From: Mycobacteroides immunogenum
GTDB lineage: Bacteria; Actinomycetota; Actinomycetes; Mycobacteriales; Mycobacteriaceae
Direction: 5' to 3'
Length of the DNA stretch: 64,000 nucleotides
NCBI RefSeq assembly: GCF_001605725.1
Contig: NZ_CP011530.1
Coordinates: forward strand, 1,550,001-1,614,000
Below, in pieces: positions 12,738 to 31,149 of the stretch (positions are counted from its first letter, which is position 1; each line of letters starts with the position of its first letter). The translations under genes and the position numbers were made by a program. A model generated the notes under the pieces. The model saw only the letters and a list, made by a program, of their open reading frames with translations. It was not told where the DNA came from and ran no database searches.

Positions 12738-13955
12738 GTGAGTGAGCTGCTGGCCCTCGCCGATCGCGGCGCGGGTGTCCCTCTGCGTGAACTTGCCCTG
12801 GTTGGGCTGACGGCGGCCATCACCACCTTCTTCTGCACCGGCGGCGTGCGGATGTTCGCGACTCGGGTGGGTGCGGTCGCCTACCCACGTGAGCGTGACG
12901 TGCATCTGCAGCCGACCCCGCGAATGGGCGGGCTCGGCATGTACTTCGGGGTATGTGCCGCGATCTTCCTCGCTTCGCAACTACCCGCCCTGACAAGGGG
13001 TTTCGTCTACTCCTCGGGTATGCCTGCCGTCGTCGTCGCGGGCGGCATCATCATGATCGTCGGACTCATCGACGACAAATGGGGGCTGGACGCGCTCACC
13101 AAATTTGCGGGTCAGGTCACCGCCGCCAGTGTCCTGGTCACCATGGGCGTGGCCTGGAGCATGATCTACATCCCGTTCGGTGGGGTGGGGACGATTGTTC
13201 TGGACCAGATGTCGTCCATCCTGGTCACGTTGGCGTTGACGGTGTCGATCGTCAACGCGATGAATTTCGTCGACGGACTGGACGGTCTGGCCGCGGGCCT
13301 AGGGCTGATCACCGCGGCGGCCATCTGCATCTTCTCGATCGGGTTGTTACGCAGCCACGGCGGCGACGTCCTGTACTACCCGCCCGCGGTGATCTCGGTG
13401 GTGCTGGCCGGGGCCTGCCTGGGCTTCCTGCCACACAACTTCCATCGGGCCCGCATTTTCATGGGGGATTCGGGGTCGATGCTTATCGGCCTGATGCTGG
13501 CCGCGGCGTCGACGACCGCCGCGGGCCCGATCTCGCAGAGCTCGTACGGGGCCAAGGACATGTTCGTCCTGCTGTCGCCCTTCCTGCTGGTGATCGCGGT
13601 GCTGCTGGTGCCGGCGCTGGATGCGCTGTTGGCGATCATCCGGCGCACCCGTGCGGGCCGCAGCCCGTTCAGCCCGGACAAGATGCACCTGCATCACCGG
13701 CTGCTGCAGATCGGGCATTCGCACCGCAAGGCGGTGCTGATCATCTACCTCTGGGTGGCGATCATCGCCTTCGGGGCCGCCAGCACGATCTTCTTCGAAC
13801 CCCGATACGCGGGAGCGGTCGTCGTGGGCGCGATTGGGATCGCCATTGTCGCGACGGTTATCCCCTTGCTACGCGGCGACGAGCCGGATTCAGTCCCGGC
13901 CGCCGCGCCGGAGCCGGCTGTGCCGGCGGAACGGACCGTGTACGACGAAAAGTAG
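12738..13955 (+). CDS. wecA: Polyprenyl-phosphate GlcNAc-1-phosphate transferase
   Basis: Membrane enzyme that moves GlcNAc-1-phosphate from UDP-GlcNAc to decaprenyl phosphate, the first step in building the linker that joins arabinogalactan to peptidoglycan. It has 405 residues and about ten hydrophobic segments. The PNPT-family motifs are present: IVGLIDDKWGLD with D112/D113, NAMNFVDGLDGLA with D179/D182, and the HHRLLQIGHSHR loop. GTG start lies 15 bp after the previous stop. A charged/Pro-Ala-rich tail closes the protein. The M. tuberculosis orthologue is Rv1302 (rfe). Confidence 0.95.
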   Translation: MSELLALADRGAGVPLRELALVGLTAAITTFFCTGGVRMFATRVGAVAYPRERDVHLQPTPRMGGLGMYFGVCAAIFLASQLPALTRGFVYSSGMPAVVVAGGIIMIVGLIDDKWGLDALTKFAGQVTAASVLVTMGVAWSMIYIPFGGVGTIVLDQMSSILVTLALTVSIVNAMNFVDGLDGLAAGLGLITAAAICIFSIGLLRSHGGDVLYYPPAVISVVLAGACLGFLPHNFHRARIFMGDSGSMLIGLMLAAASTTAAGPISQSSYGAKDMFVLLSPFLLVIAVLLVPALDALLAIIRRTRAGRSPFSPDKMHLHHRLLQIGHSHRKAVLIIYLWVAIIAFGAASTIFFEPRYAGAVVVGAIGIAIVATVIPLLRGDEPDSVPAAAPEPAVPAERTVYDEK

Positions 13956-14122
13956 TAGGGGTGCATTAACCGCCTCTACCATGTGATACGGTTCTGCCAT
14001 ACCCGAAAACTCACGGGTGCCGGCCACACCGGATCGGCGGAATTTCTGGAAAGTCTGTCTCGACTTTTCAGGCTCCACCGGACGGATCAACTGACCGACA
14101 GGGAGCTGCCCTTTGAGGTGAG

Positions 14123-14155
14123 TTCAGCGAGCCCGCAGACCTCCTATAAGGTCTG
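14123..14155 (+). promoter_or_regulatory. Candidate atp operon promoter overlapped by an inverted repeat
   Basis: TTCAGC (14123-14128), 16-bp spacer, TATAAG (14145-14150). The -10 element sits in a perfect inverted repeat: CAGACCT (14136-14142), CCTATA spacer, AGGTCTG (14149-14155). This is the best promoter-like site in the 261-bp gap 13956-14216 ahead of the ATP synthase genes. The repeat could be an operator or an early RNA hairpin. Confidence 0.4.
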
Positions 14156-14216
14156 GAACCGACGAACGCAGTTTTTTGTTCCGCCACCCCGACAAAGATG
14201 TGAGGTGACACCCCAG

Positions 14217-14660
14217 GTGACAACGCCCGACGCCCCGCTGGTCCTTCCGGCATTGGCGTTTCGACCGTTTCGTCTGGCGGCTTTGTGTGGCGTGCTCGGT
14301 GCCCTGGCTCTGCTGGCCTCCGCCCTTCTAGGGAACTGGCAGTTCGGCGTCTTCTTCGTTACTGGGCTTGGACTCGGCTTGGTGAACGCTCTCCTCGTTC
14401 GCCAATCTGCGGAAGTGATTACCGCGCAAGACAATCCAAGCAAGCAAAAGATGGCCATCAATTCCGCTGCGCGGTTGATGATCATCACCGTCCTCGCCCT
14501 GGTGCTCGCCTTCGTGTTCCGCCCCGCTGGTCTTGGGGTGTTCTTCGGGGTTGCGTTGTTCCAGGTGCTGCTGGTGTTGACCACCGCTGTGCCGGTGTGG
14601 AAAGGGATCCGTTCAGTGAATCAGCCGCAGGCTCAGGTTGAGGGGCATAGCCCAGCATGA
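14217..14660 (+). CDS. AtpI-like membrane protein at the head of the atp operon
   Basis: Small hydrophobic protein with four predicted membrane segments, corresponding to Rv1303, which occupies the atpI position before atpB. AtpI proteins are thought to help c-ring assembly or ion supply; that role here is by position only. The 147-residue version starts at the GTG 14217 (MTTPDAPLV), 11 bp after a GAGG site, and resembles the mycobacterial N-terminus MTTP. An in-frame GTG at 14205 is an alternative. The stop overlaps the atpB ATG by four bases. Confidence 0.8.
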   Translation: MTTPDAPLVLPALAFRPFRLAALCGVLGALALLASALLGNWQFGVFFVTGLGLGLVNALLVRQSAEVITAQDNPSKQKMAINSAARLMIITVLALVLAFVFRPAGLGVFFGVALFQVLLVLTTAVPVWKGIRSVNQPQAQVEGHSPA

Positions 14661-15415
14661 TTACGACATTCCAGGCGGAGGCCGCCATCGAGGTTGGCCA
14701 CCACAAGCACGCGTACTGGGGCTTCCTCGGTGAGGTCAACGTCGACACCATTGTCGCCACCGCCCTGGCCGGGGTGGTCGTGATCGCGCTGGCGTTGTTC
14801 CTGCGCGCCAAGGTCACCTCGACCGGTGTGCCGAACGGTGTGCAGCTGTTCTTCGAAGCGGTGACCGTTCAGTTCCGCAACCAGGTCGAGTCGGCCATCG
14901 GCATGAAGATCGCGCCATTCGTCTTGCCGCTGGCAGTGACGATCTTCGTCTTCATTCTGGTGTCCAACTGGATTTCGGTGCTGCCCGTGCAGTACACGGA
15001 TGACGAGGGTAAGACCGCTGAACTGTTGGCGCCGCCTGCCTCGGACATCAACTACGTGCTGGCGCTCGCGCTGTTCGTCTTCGTCTGCTACCACATCGCG
15101 GGCTTCGCGCGGCGGGGCCTCATCGGCCACCCGCTCAAGCTGCTCAAGGGCCACACCTGGGTGACCGCGTTCATCAACCCCATCGAGGAGTTGGCCAAGC
15201 CCATCTCGCTGTCGCTGCGGCTCTTCGGCAACATGTTCGCCGGCGGGATCATGGTCGCGTTGATCGCGATGTTCCCGGCGTGGATCATGTGGGCGCCCAA
15301 CGCCATCTGGAAATCGTTCGACCTGTTCGTCGGCCTCATCCAGGCCTTCATCTTCGCTCTGTTGACTGTCCTGTACTTCAGCCAGTCGATGGAACTGGAT
15401 GACGAACACCACTAA
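14657..15415 (+). CDS. atpB: ATP synthase F0 subunit a
   Basis: Membrane subunit a, which forms the two proton half-channels against the c-ring. It has 252 residues with five or six membrane segments. The helix carrying the essential arginine is visible as [15 protein letters not shown]. The C-terminal segment ends in [21 protein letters not shown] at 14657 overlaps the previous stop. It is first of the atpBEFHAGDC order standard in mycobacteria. Confidence 0.97.
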   Translation: MITTFQAEAAIEVGHHKHAYWGFLGEVNVDTIVATALAGVVVIALALFLRAKVTSTGVPNGVQLFFEAVTVQFRNQVESAIGMKIAPFVLPLAVTIFVFILVSNWISVLPVQYTDDEGKTAELLAPPASDINYVLALALFVFVCYHIAGFARRGLIGHPLKLLKGHTWVTAFINPIEELAKPISLSLRLFGNMFAGGIMVALIAMFPAWIMWAPNAIWKSFDLFVGLIQAFIFALLTVLYFSQSMELDDEHH

Positions 15416-15441
15416 TTACATAGACCAACCTGTATAGACCC

Positions 15442-16268
<827 letters not shown>

Positions 16269-16274
16269 ACACAG

Positions 16275-17621
16275 ATGTCGACATTTATCGGACAGCTCAT
16301 CGGTTTCGCTGTCATCGTGTTTCTGGTGGTCAAGTACGTGGTGCCTCCGGTGCGCACGTTGATGACCAAGCAACAGGACACGGTGCGCCAGCAGCTCGCT
16401 GACAGCAAGACCGCCGCGGACAAGCTGGTCGAGGCCGAGGGCGCGCATGCCAAGGCCATCGACGACGCCAAGGCCGACGCCGCCCAGATCGCGGAAGAGG
16501 CCAAGGCCGACGCCGTGCAGATCTCGAAGCAGCTGCGTGAGCAGGCCGATGCCGAGGTCGAGCGGATCAAGGTGCACGGCCAGGAGCAGATCGTGCTCCA
16601 GCGCCAGCAGCTGATCCGTCAGCTCCGTGGTGACCTCGGAGCCGAATCTGTGCGCCGTGCCGGCGATTTGGTCCGGGCGCATGTGGGCGACGCGGCGGCA
16701 CAGTCCGCCACCGTCGACAGGTTCCTGGACGAGCTGTCGCAGATGGCCGGCAGCGTCAACACCGAGCGCCGCCCGCTGGCCGCTGGTGGCGCGGGTCTGC
16801 ACGCCGCCAGCCGCGAATCCCTCGCTGAGCAGGTAAAGGCCTTCCAGGCCAACGCGGTCTCCCTCGACAGCCTGACGCTCAACGCGCTGGCCGACGATCT
16901 GACCGCGGTTGCCGAGTTGCTGATCAAGGAGCTGGTGCTCCGCAAGCACCTCGCCGAGCCGGTCGATGCCAGCGAGCAGGGCGCCAAGATCACCCTTGCT
17001 GACGCGGTGTTCGCATCCAAGATCGGGCGGCCCGCCCTCGAGGTCGTCCGTGCGGCAGTCGTCGCGCGGTGGTCGGCCACCGGTGACCTGATCACCGCGA
17101 TCGAGCACATAGCGCGCCTGGCTCTGCTGGAGCGGGCCGAGCGTGACGGGCAGATCGACGACGTCGAAGACCAGCTGTTCCGGGTCAGCCGCATCCTCGA
17201 CGGAGAGCCGCAGCTGAGTGCGCTGCTGAGCAACACCGCCGCACCCGCCGCTGACCGCGTGACGCTGCTGAAGAACGTTCTCGGCGGACGGTCCAACCTC
17301 ATTGTGACCGGCCTGCTGGCCCAAACCGTGCGTCTGTTGCGTGGGAAGCGCGCCGACATCGCGGTACTTGAGGTCGCCGAACTGGCAGTGGCCCGGCGCG
17401 ACGAGTCCGTCGCACATGTCAAGGCCGCCGCTCCGATCACCGAGGCGCAGAGCGCACGGTTGGCGCAGGTGCTCGGACAGATTTACGGCCGCACCATCGC
17501 AGTGCAGCTGGATTTCGATCCGGCGCTACTCGGTGGTCTCGTCGTCAATGTTGGTGACGAGGAGATCGATGGCAGCCTGTCCTCCCGGCTTGCCGCCGCA
17601 GCCCTCCAGTTGCCCAACTAA
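16275..17621 (+). CDS. atpH: ATP synthase b'-delta fusion subunit
   Basis: Fusion of a second b-type subunit and the delta subunit, a hallmark of mycobacteria. Residues 1-170 carry one membrane helix ([19 protein letters not shown]) and a coiled coil. An intermediate region follows. The last ~180 residues form the delta (OSCP) domain, ending [20 protein letters not shown]. It has 448 residues, close to the M. tuberculosis protein. It starts 6 bp after atpF. Confidence 0.96.
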   Translation: MSTFIGQLIGFAVIVFLVVKYVVPPVRTLMTKQQDTVRQQLADSKTAADKLVEAEGAHAKAIDDAKADAAQIAEEAKADAVQISKQLREQADAEVERIKVHGQEQIVLQRQQLIRQLRGDLGAESVRRAGDLVRAHVGDAAAQSATVDRFLDELSQMAGSVNTERRPLAAGGAGLHAASRESLAEQVKAFQANAVSLDSLTLNALADDLTAVAELLIKELVLRKHLAEPVDASEQGAKITLADAVFASKIGRPALEVVRAAVVARWSATGDLITAIEHIARLALLERAERDGQIDDVEDQLFRVSRILDGEPQLSALLSNTAAPAADRVTLLKNVLGGRSNLIVTGLLAQTVRLLRGKRADIAVLEVAELAVARRDESVAHVKAAAPITEAQSARLAQVLGQIYGRTIAVQLDFDPALLGGLVVNVGDEEIDGSLSSRLAAAALQLPN

Positions 17622-17643
17622 CCCCACTAGACGCATCCCTTAA

Positions 17644-19317
<1,674 letters not shown>

Positions 19318-19337
19318 AGCAGTAAGGCCTCACGCAA

Positions 19338-20264
19338 ATGGCTGCACAAATCCGAGAGTTGCGCCGGCGGATCAAATCCGCCGGGTCGATCAAGAAGATC
19401 ACCAAGGCGCAGGAACTGATCGCGACATCGCGAATCTCCAAGGCACAGGCACGAGTGGTGGCGGCTAGGCCGTACGCCACCGAGATCACCAACGTGCTCA
19501 CCGCATTGGCCGACGATGCCGCACTGGATCACCCGCTGTTGGTGGAGCGGGCCGAGCCCAAGCGGGCCGGTGTGCTCATCGTGTCCTCGGACCGTGGTCT
19601 GTGCGGTGGCTACAACGCCAACGTGCTGCGCGTCGCCGAGGAGCTCTTCGCGCTGCTGCGCGAGCAGGGCAAGAAGCCGGTGATCTACGTGATCGGCCGC
19701 AAGGCGCTGAACTTCTACAAGTTCCGCGGCCGCACGGTGACCCAGTCCTGGACGGGGTTCTCCGAACGGCCCGAGTACTCGCATGCCCAGGAGATCGCGG
19801 GCGTGTTGGTCGATGCCTTCATGGCAGGTGCCGACGACGACGGGGATGACCCCGGTGCCGACGGCATTCTGGGTGTGGACGAACTGCACATCGTCTACAC
19901 CGAGTTCAAGTCGATGCTCACGCAGTCGGCCGTCGCCAAGCGCATCGCGCCGATGGAGGTCGAATACGTCGGCGAGTCGACCCAACCGACCACCCAGTAC
20001 TCGTTCGAGCCTGACGCCACAGCGCTTTTCGCGTCGCTGCTGCCTCGTTACCTGGCAACCCGGGTCTACGCGGCACTGCTGGAGGCGGCGGCCTCGGAGT
20101 CGGCATCCCGCCGGCGCGCCATGAAGGCGGCCACGGATAACGCCGATGAGCTCATCAAGGGACTCACCCTGGAAGCCAACCGCGCGCGCCAGGCCCAGAT
20201 CACCCAGGAAATCAGTGAAATCGTCGGCGGCGTGGACGCGCTGGCCGCGGCGGCAAGCGAATAG
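19338..20264 (+). CDS. atpG: ATP synthase F1 subunit gamma
   Basis: Central rotor shaft. The N-terminal helix ([20 protein letters not shown]) and C-terminal helix ([19 protein letters not shown]) form the coiled coil inside the alpha-beta hexamer. The acidic loop [13 protein letters not shown], around residues 162-174, is the extra gamma loop known from mycobacteria. It has 308 residues, full length. ATG lies 20 bp after atpA. Confidence 0.96.
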   Translation: MAAQIRELRRRIKSAGSIKKITKAQELIATSRISKAQARVVAARPYATEITNVLTALADDAALDHPLLVERAEPKRAGVLIVSSDRGLCGGYNANVLRVAEELFALLREQGKKPVIYVIGRKALNFYKFRGRTVTQSWTGFSERPEYSHAQEIAGVLVDAFMAGADDDGDDPGADGILGVDELHIVYTEFKSMLTQSAVAKRIAPMEVEYVGESTQPTTQYSFEPDATALFASLLPRYLATRVYAALLEAAASESASRRRAMKAATDNADELIKGLTLEANRARQAQITQEISEIVGGVDALAAAASE

Positions 20265-21704
<1,440 letters not shown>

Positions 21705-21710
21705 TGAGCG

Positions 21711-21729
21711 CTTGCGCGAAGAACGCAAG
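21711..21729 (+). other. Hairpin in the atpD-atpC spacer
   Basis: CTTGCG (21711-21716), 7-base loop, CGCAAG (21724-21729). It lies in the 60-bp spacer, the longest between the F1 genes. A good GAAGGAGG ribosome site for atpC follows. It may be an mRNA-stability or translation element, but it is short and could be chance. Confidence 0.25.
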
Positions 21730-21764
21730 GCTGAGCTTCGTCTCTTCTGAAGGAGGTGCATTGA

Positions 21765-22130
<366 letters not shown>

Positions 22131-22164
22131 TACTACCAACACGGCCAACTAAGGAAATACCGCT

Positions 22165-22602
22165 TTGAGCGTGACGGCGATGATCGAGATATCGGTCATC
22201 GCCGTCCTCGCTTTGGCGGTGGCCGCGTTGAGCTTCCGGCTGCTCAAGTTGCGCAATGGGGGCACCGCGGCACTGTTGCGCGATATGCCGGAGACGGGGG
22301 AGGGCCGCTGGCGCCATGGCGTCATGCGGTATCGCGAATCTCAGGCCGAGTTCTATCGGCTTTCCAGTGTGCGGCTCTGGCCCGATCGCCAGCTGTCCCG
22401 CCGCGATCTTGAAATCATCGACCGCCGGATCCCGCGGGGTGACGAGTACGACATCATGACCGCCGAGATCGTGGTGTTGCAGTTGCGCGATGGTGCACGC
22501 GATTACGAAATGGCGCTGGACCGCGGCGCTTTGACGGCGTTCATGTCCTGGGTGGAGTCCCGTCCATCGCCTCGGGCGCAGCGCCGCAGCCGGGATCGTT
22601 AG
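22165..22602 (+). CDS. DUF2550 membrane-anchored protein
   Basis: Function unknown; conserved in mycobacteria after atpC (Rv1312 position). It has 145 residues: one N-terminal membrane helix (IEISVIAVLALAVAALSF), then a basic cytoplasmic-type domain with WRHGVMRYRESQAEFYRL. The start is the TTG at 22165, 8 bp after AAGGAA. GTG 22171 or ATG 22180 are alternatives. The stop codon overlaps that of the convergent cobalamin adenosyltransferase gene. The context hints at a link to ATP synthase, but nothing in the sequence proves it. Confidence 0.85.
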   Translation: MSVTAMIEISVIAVLALAVAALSFRLLKLRNGGTAALLRDMPETGEGRWRHGVMRYRESQAEFYRLSSVRLWPDRQLSRRDLEIIDRRIPRGDEYDIMTAEIVVLQLRDGARDYEMALDRGALTAFMSWVESRPSPRAQRRSRDR

Positions 22603-23237
22603 GCCGGCTGCGCCGGGCCTCCCGGCCTCCAGAGTGTGTCTTTTCCGTCGTTGGCGACCCGCGACAGGATGAACAGTAGGTCCGAGAGCCGGTTCAGATA
22701 TTTGGCGGTCAAAACGTTGGTGCTCTCGGGATAGGCCTCGATGGCCTCCCAGGCCGAGCGCTCCGCCCGTCGCGCGACTGTCCGCGCCACGTGCAGCAAG
22801 GCTGAGAGCGGGGTTCCGCCCGGCAGTACAAAGGAATTCAGTTTCGGCAGATTCTCGTTGTACTCGTCACACCAAGCCTCTAGACGGTCGATGTACGGCT
22901 GGGTGATGCGCAGCGGTGGGTACTGCGGATCGGGGATGACGGGCGTGGATAGGTCCGCGCCCGCGTCGAACAGGTCGTTTTGAATCTGCAGCAGCAGGGC
23001 ACCGACGGCCTGACTGGGGCCACCGAGCACCACGGCGGCACCGATGGCCGCATTGGCCTCGTCACAATCGGCGTAGGCGATCAGCCGCGGATCGTTCTTC
23101 GGCACCCGCGAGAAGTCGCTCAGACCCGTGGTGCCGTCGTCCCCGGTGCGGGTGTAGATGCGAGTGAGGTGGACGCCACTGGAGGCTGTTCGCTTGTGTG
23201 GGGGGTCTGTCTCACTCACGGAAGCCTCATCGGTCAT
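22599..23237 (-). CDS. Cob(I)yrinic acid a,c-diamide adenosyltransferase, PduO type
   Basis: Adds the adenosyl group to corrinoids to make adenosylcobalamin. The N-terminal ATP-binding signature TRTGDDGTTGLSDF is followed by RLIAYADCDEANAAIG. The helical core carries ARRAERSAWEA and LNRLSDLLFILSR. It has 212 residues from the ATG at 23237. Adenosylcobalamin serves methylmalonyl-CoA mutase, and the epimerase for that pathway is at 33802-34275. It is divergent from murA with only 33 bp between starts. The IS1557 transposase found beside this gene in M. tuberculosis is absent. Confidence 0.93.
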   Translation of the reverse strand: MTDEASVSETDPPHKRTASSGVHLTRIYTRTGDDGTTGLSDFSRVPKNDPRLIAYADCDEANAAIGAAVVLGGPSQAVGALLLQIQNDLFDAGADLSTPVIPDPQYPPLRITQPYIDRLEAWCDEYNENLPKLNSFVLPGGTPLSALLHVARTVARRAERSAWEAIEAYPESTNVLTAKYLNRLSDLLFILSRVANDGKDTLWRPGGPAQPA

Positions 23238-23270
23238 GCGTCGTGACGTTACCCGGCTACGCTGTCGGGC

Positions 23271-24524
23271 GTGAGCGAGCATTTCTTGGTGACCGGCGGC
23301 GCCCGGCTGACAGGCAACGTGGCGGTTACCGGCGCCAAGAACAGCGTGCTCAAGTTGATGGCGGCCGCACTCCTGGCGGAGGGGACCAGCACCATCACCA
23401 ACTGTCCGGACATCCTGGATGTCCCGCTCATGGCCGAGGTGTTGCGGGGATTGGGTGCGACAGTCGAGTTGGAAGGCGATGTCGTGCGGATCACTTCGCC
23501 CGATGAGCCGAAGTACGACGCCGACTTCGCGGCGGTCAGACAGTTCCGTGCTTCGGTCTGCGTCTTGGGGCCGCTGGTGGGCCGCTGCCGTAGGGCCAAG
23601 GTCGCGCTGCCCGGTGGCGATGCGATCGGGTCGCGGCCGCTCGATATGCACCAGGCGGGTCTGCGCCAGCTCGGTGCGGAATGCACGATTGAACATGGGT
23701 GCGTGGTTGCGGAGGCAAAGGCCTTGCACGGAGCCGACATTCATCTCGAATTTCCCTCAGTGGGCGCCACCGAGAACATTCTGATGGCCGCGGTGCTGGC
23801 CGACGGTGTCACCACGATCCATAACGCGGCGCGTGAACCCGATGTGGTGGACCTGTGCACCATGTTGGTGCAGATGGGGGCGGAGATCGAGGGCGCCGGA
23901 ACGTCGACACTGACGGTGACCGGTGTGTCCAAGCTGCACCCCACCGAGCATCGCGTTATTGGAGACCGAATCGTCGCTGCGACTTGGGGTCTCGCGGCGG
24001 CAATGACTCGTGGCGACGTCACGGTCACCGGAGTGGATCCGGAGCATCTGCAGTTGGTGCTACACAAACTGCACGACGCCGGGGCGACAGTTACTCAGAG
24101 CGACAATGGTTTTCGCGTTGTCCAGTATGAGCGGCCGAAGGCGATCAACGTGGCCACCCTGCCATTCCCTGGATTCCCAACTGACTTGCAGCCCATGGCA
24201 ATTGGGCTGGCCGCGATAGCGGACGGCACCTCCATGATCACCGAGAACGTGTTCGAGGCCCGATTCCGCTTTGTCGAGGAGATGATGCGGCTGGGCGCCG
24301 ATGCCCGGACCGACGGGCACCACGCGGTGGTGCGGGGTATCCGGCAACTGTCGAGTGCGCCGGTCTGGTCATCGGATATCCGTGCCGGCGCGGGCCTGGT
24401 GCTGGCGGGTCTGGTGGCGGACGGCGTCACAGAGGTATACGATGTGTTTCATATCGACCGCGGTTACCCGTTGTTCGTGGAGAACCTCCAGAGCTTGGGT
24501 GCCGAAGTCGAGCGGGTCAGCTAG
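23271..24524 (+). CDS. murA: UDP-N-acetylglucosamine 1-carboxyvinyltransferase
   Basis: First committed step of peptidoglycan synthesis: transfers enolpyruvate from PEP to UDP-GlcNAc. The 417 residues include the EPSP-synthase-like repeats. The active-site loop reads [13 protein letters not shown], with aspartate at position 117 where E. coli has the fosfomycin-reactive Cys115. Asp at this site gives intrinsic fosfomycin resistance in mycobacteria. GTG start at 23271. It is immediately upstream of the rRNA operon, the conserved mycobacterial arrangement. Confidence 0.97.
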   Translation: MSEHFLVTGGARLTGNVAVTGAKNSVLKLMAAALLAEGTSTITNCPDILDVPLMAEVLRGLGATVELEGDVVRITSPDEPKYDADFAAVRQFRASVCVLGPLVGRCRRAKVALPGGDAIGSRPLDMHQAGLRQLGAECTIEHGCVVAEAKALHGADIHLEFPSVGATENILMAAVLADGVTTIHNAAREPDVVDLCTMLVQMGAEIEGAGTSTLTVTGVSKLHPTEHRVIGDRIVAATWGLAAAMTRGDVTVTGVDPEHLQLVLHKLHDAGATVTQSDNGFRVVQYERPKAINVATLPFPGFPTDLQPMAIGLAAIADGTSMITENVFEARFRFVEEMMRLGADARTDGHHAVVRGIRQLSSAPVWSSDIRAGAGLVLAGLVADGVTEVYDVFHIDRGYPLFVENLQSLGAEVERVS

Positions 24525-24549
24525 CGCTGACCAAGCCCCCAACCCGAAG

Positions 24550-24579
24550 TTGACTGAAGTTCATTGGACTTGGTACAGT
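24550..24579 (+). promoter_or_regulatory. rrn promoter, upstream copy
   Basis: TTGACT (24550-24555), 18-bp spacer, TACAGT (24574-24579), 25 bp after murA. The sequence around the -10 (GGACTTGGTACAGT, then GTTGCCC) recurs at the third promoter, about 257 bp downstream. This is the strongest -35/-10 match in the rrn region. Confidence 0.75.
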
Positions 24580-24654
24580 GGTGGGGTTGCCCTGAAAGAG
24601 CGAGGCCGGGACGAGGAAGCGATTCCGAAATTCCGGTTGTAGGTCGGTGTGCGT

Positions 24655-24682
24655 TTGACCGGCCAAAACCCCAGAGTGTTAT
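24655..24682 (+). promoter_or_regulatory. rrn promoter, middle copy
   Basis: TTGACC (24655-24660), 16-bp spacer, TGTTAT (24677-24682). The flanking GGTGTGCG...GACCGGCC is partly repeated near 24777, which supports a duplicated promoter module. Confidence 0.5.
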
Positions 24683-24807
24683 TCAAGTTTTTTGAATTTG
24701 ATGTAATTCTTGGGTTGTTCATGAAGAGCAATAGCCGGGGTTTGCGAATGTTATTCGGGAATGTCGGCGGTTGGTTGGTGTGCAGGTGACTGGCCGAAAT
24801 CGGGAAT

Positions 24808-24836
24808 TTGCTTCGGGTTCACGGACTTGATACGGT
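24808..24836 (+). promoter_or_regulatory. rrn promoter, downstream copy
   Basis: TTGCTT (24808-24813), 17-bp spacer, TACGGT (24831-24836). The -10 context GGACTTGATACGGT and the following GAGTTGCCC mirror the first copy. It is the promoter nearest the 16S gene, about 190 bp upstream. Confidence 0.6.
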
Positions 24837-24913
24837 TTCCGAGTTGCCCGAGAGGGTGGCGGAACGGGGTTCCGGGAGTTGGTTTTCCGGGGTTTTGTTC
24901 AAATAGTTTGGTG

Positions 24914-24986
24914 TGTTGTTTGAGAACTCAATAGTGTGTCAGTGTTTACAAGACATTTTGTTATGTCGTGACATTTTATTATGTCG
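24914..24986 (+). promoter_or_regulatory. rRNA leader: boxA-like element and two hairpin repeats
   Basis: TGTTGTTTGAGAACTCAATA (24914-24933) is the conserved actinobacterial rrn leader element of the antitermination/processing type. Two 17-base copies follow at 24952-24968 and 24970-24986. They differ at one base, and each forms a GACAT/ATGTC hairpin. The leader is AT-rich compared with the genome and leads into the 16S processing site. Confidence 0.6.
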
Positions 24987-25026
24987 AAAAAACAATTCTT
25001 TTGTCAGTTGTTTTGTCGGGGTTAAA

Positions 25027-29967
<4,941 letters not shown>

Positions 29968-30061
29968 ATAAATAGCTTGCAACCACTATTGGAGTTATCC
30001 GAGCAATTGGATAACCACACTCCACCACCAGATAACTTGTGTGTACTAAACACACGAAAGA

Positions 30062-30180
30062 GTTACGGCGGCCACAGCGAGAGGGAAACGCCCGGTCCCA
30101 TCCCGAACCCGGAAGCTAAGCCTCTCAGCGCCGATGGTACTGTTCTCGACACGGAACGGAAGAGTAGGACACCGCCGAAC
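30062..30180 (+). rRNA. rrf: 5S ribosomal RNA
   Basis: Contains GTTACGGCGGCCACAGCG at the 5' end, the universal CGAACCCGGAAGCTAAG in the middle, and GGACACCGCCGAAC at the 3' end that pairs back with the start. About 119 bases. Confidence 0.95.
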
Positions 30181-30190
30181 ACACATTGGA

Positions 30191-30220
30191 AATGCCCCCC
30201 AGGAAACTGGGGGGCATTTT
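30191..30220 (+). terminator. Terminator of the rrn operon
   Basis: A perfect 12-bp stem, AATGCCCCCCAG (30191-30202) with CTGGGGGGCATT (30207-30218), closed by a GAAA tetraloop and running into a short T run, 10 bp after the 5S gene. Confidence 0.93.
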
Positions 30221-30279
30221 CATACCCCAAATGCTAAATTCCACAAACCAGGCCACGGCAGAGATAGGGGCCAGAGCAC

Positions 30280-31143
30280 GTGTTCACGCGACGCTTCAAG
30301 CTCAAACCCACGGCGACCACAGTGGGTGCAGTCATCCTCGTCCTGGTCATCTACGTGGGTTTTCTGGCTATCTATCGGCTATTGGATCACCACTCGGGGC
30401 CGGCGTCGGCCGATCTGGATCTGTCTCGTGACAATGAGACCGTGGTGGTCATCGACTTGCAGGACCTACGCACGGTGAACAATCGGCTGGATGCCGAGGT
30501 GGTGGTACTGCCCGCGAAGACAGCCCTCGACGGCTTCGGTCTGTTGAGTGCGGACATGTCGGTCCGATTGGTGTCGTCGCTGGATTATGGGGAACGGTAC
30601 TTTCCTCGCGGCACACTGCCCGCGGCCATGGACGACACGCTGATTGCCACCGGCGATGCCCAATCATGGCCATTCGATGAGTACTCGACCGGAAATCTGC
30701 GTGCGGAAGTCATGGTGGGTAACGGTGAGGGACGCCGTCCGGTCCCCGCGCGGATTGAGGTCATCGGCAGCTTGGGTGGTTGGCGCGTATCGACGGCGAC
30801 ATCACCGGCCCCTGCGGGCAAGGGCGATCAAACAGCGATCAGATTGGTGCGGGCGCGTGGCACCTTGGCGTTCGATGTCGGTATCTGTCTGGTCTTGATC
30901 ACGCTGCCGACGATGGCCCTGATCGTGGCGATCGAGACCGTACGGGGTGTCAAGAAATTCCACCCGCCGCTGACCACGTGGTTCGGCACGATGTTGTTCG
31001 CGATCGTGCCGCTGCGCAATATCCTGCCCGGTGCACCGCCGCCGGGTGCCTGGATAGATCAGGCACTGGTGCTGTGGGTGCTGATCGCCCTGGTGGTGGC
31101 GATGGTGTTGTACGTCGAGGCGTGGTGGAAGCAGTCCGACTGA
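30280..31143 (+). CDS. DUF4436 membrane protein
   Basis: Function unknown. It has 287 residues: an N-terminal membrane helix (about 15-36, VGAVILVLVIYVGFLAIYRL), an extracytoplasmic domain of about 170 residues with little hydrophobic sequence, then three membrane helices including FDVGICLVLITLPTMALIVA and a final pair around PLRNILPGAPPPGAWID. That last segment and overall layout match what I know of DUF4436 proteins of mycobacteria. GTG start with a weak ribosome site. In M. tuberculosis ogt and alkA occupy this position, so the gene content differs here. Confidence 0.75.
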   Translation: MFTRRFKLKPTATTVGAVILVLVIYVGFLAIYRLLDHHSGPASADLDLSRDNETVVVIDLQDLRTVNNRLDAEVVVLPAKTALDGFGLLSADMSVRLVSSLDYGERYFPRGTLPAAMDDTLIATGDAQSWPFDEYSTGNLRAEVMVGNGEGRRPVPARIEVIGSLGGWRVSTATSPAPAGKGDQTAIRLVRARGTLAFDVGICLVLITLPTMALIVAIETVRGVKKFHPPLTTWFGTMLFAIVPLRNILPGAPPPGAWIDQALVLWVLIALVVAMVLYVEAWWKQSD

Positions 31144-31149
31144 TCGTCG

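Noticed and set aside
16275..17621. The b-delta fusion as a novel gene fusion
   Set aside because: It is the normal mycobacterial AtpH architecture.
22131..23270. Insertion sequence between the atp operon and murA, as in M. tuberculosis (IS1557)
   Set aside because: The two genes here are convergent with overlapping stops and no transposase or terminal repeats are present.
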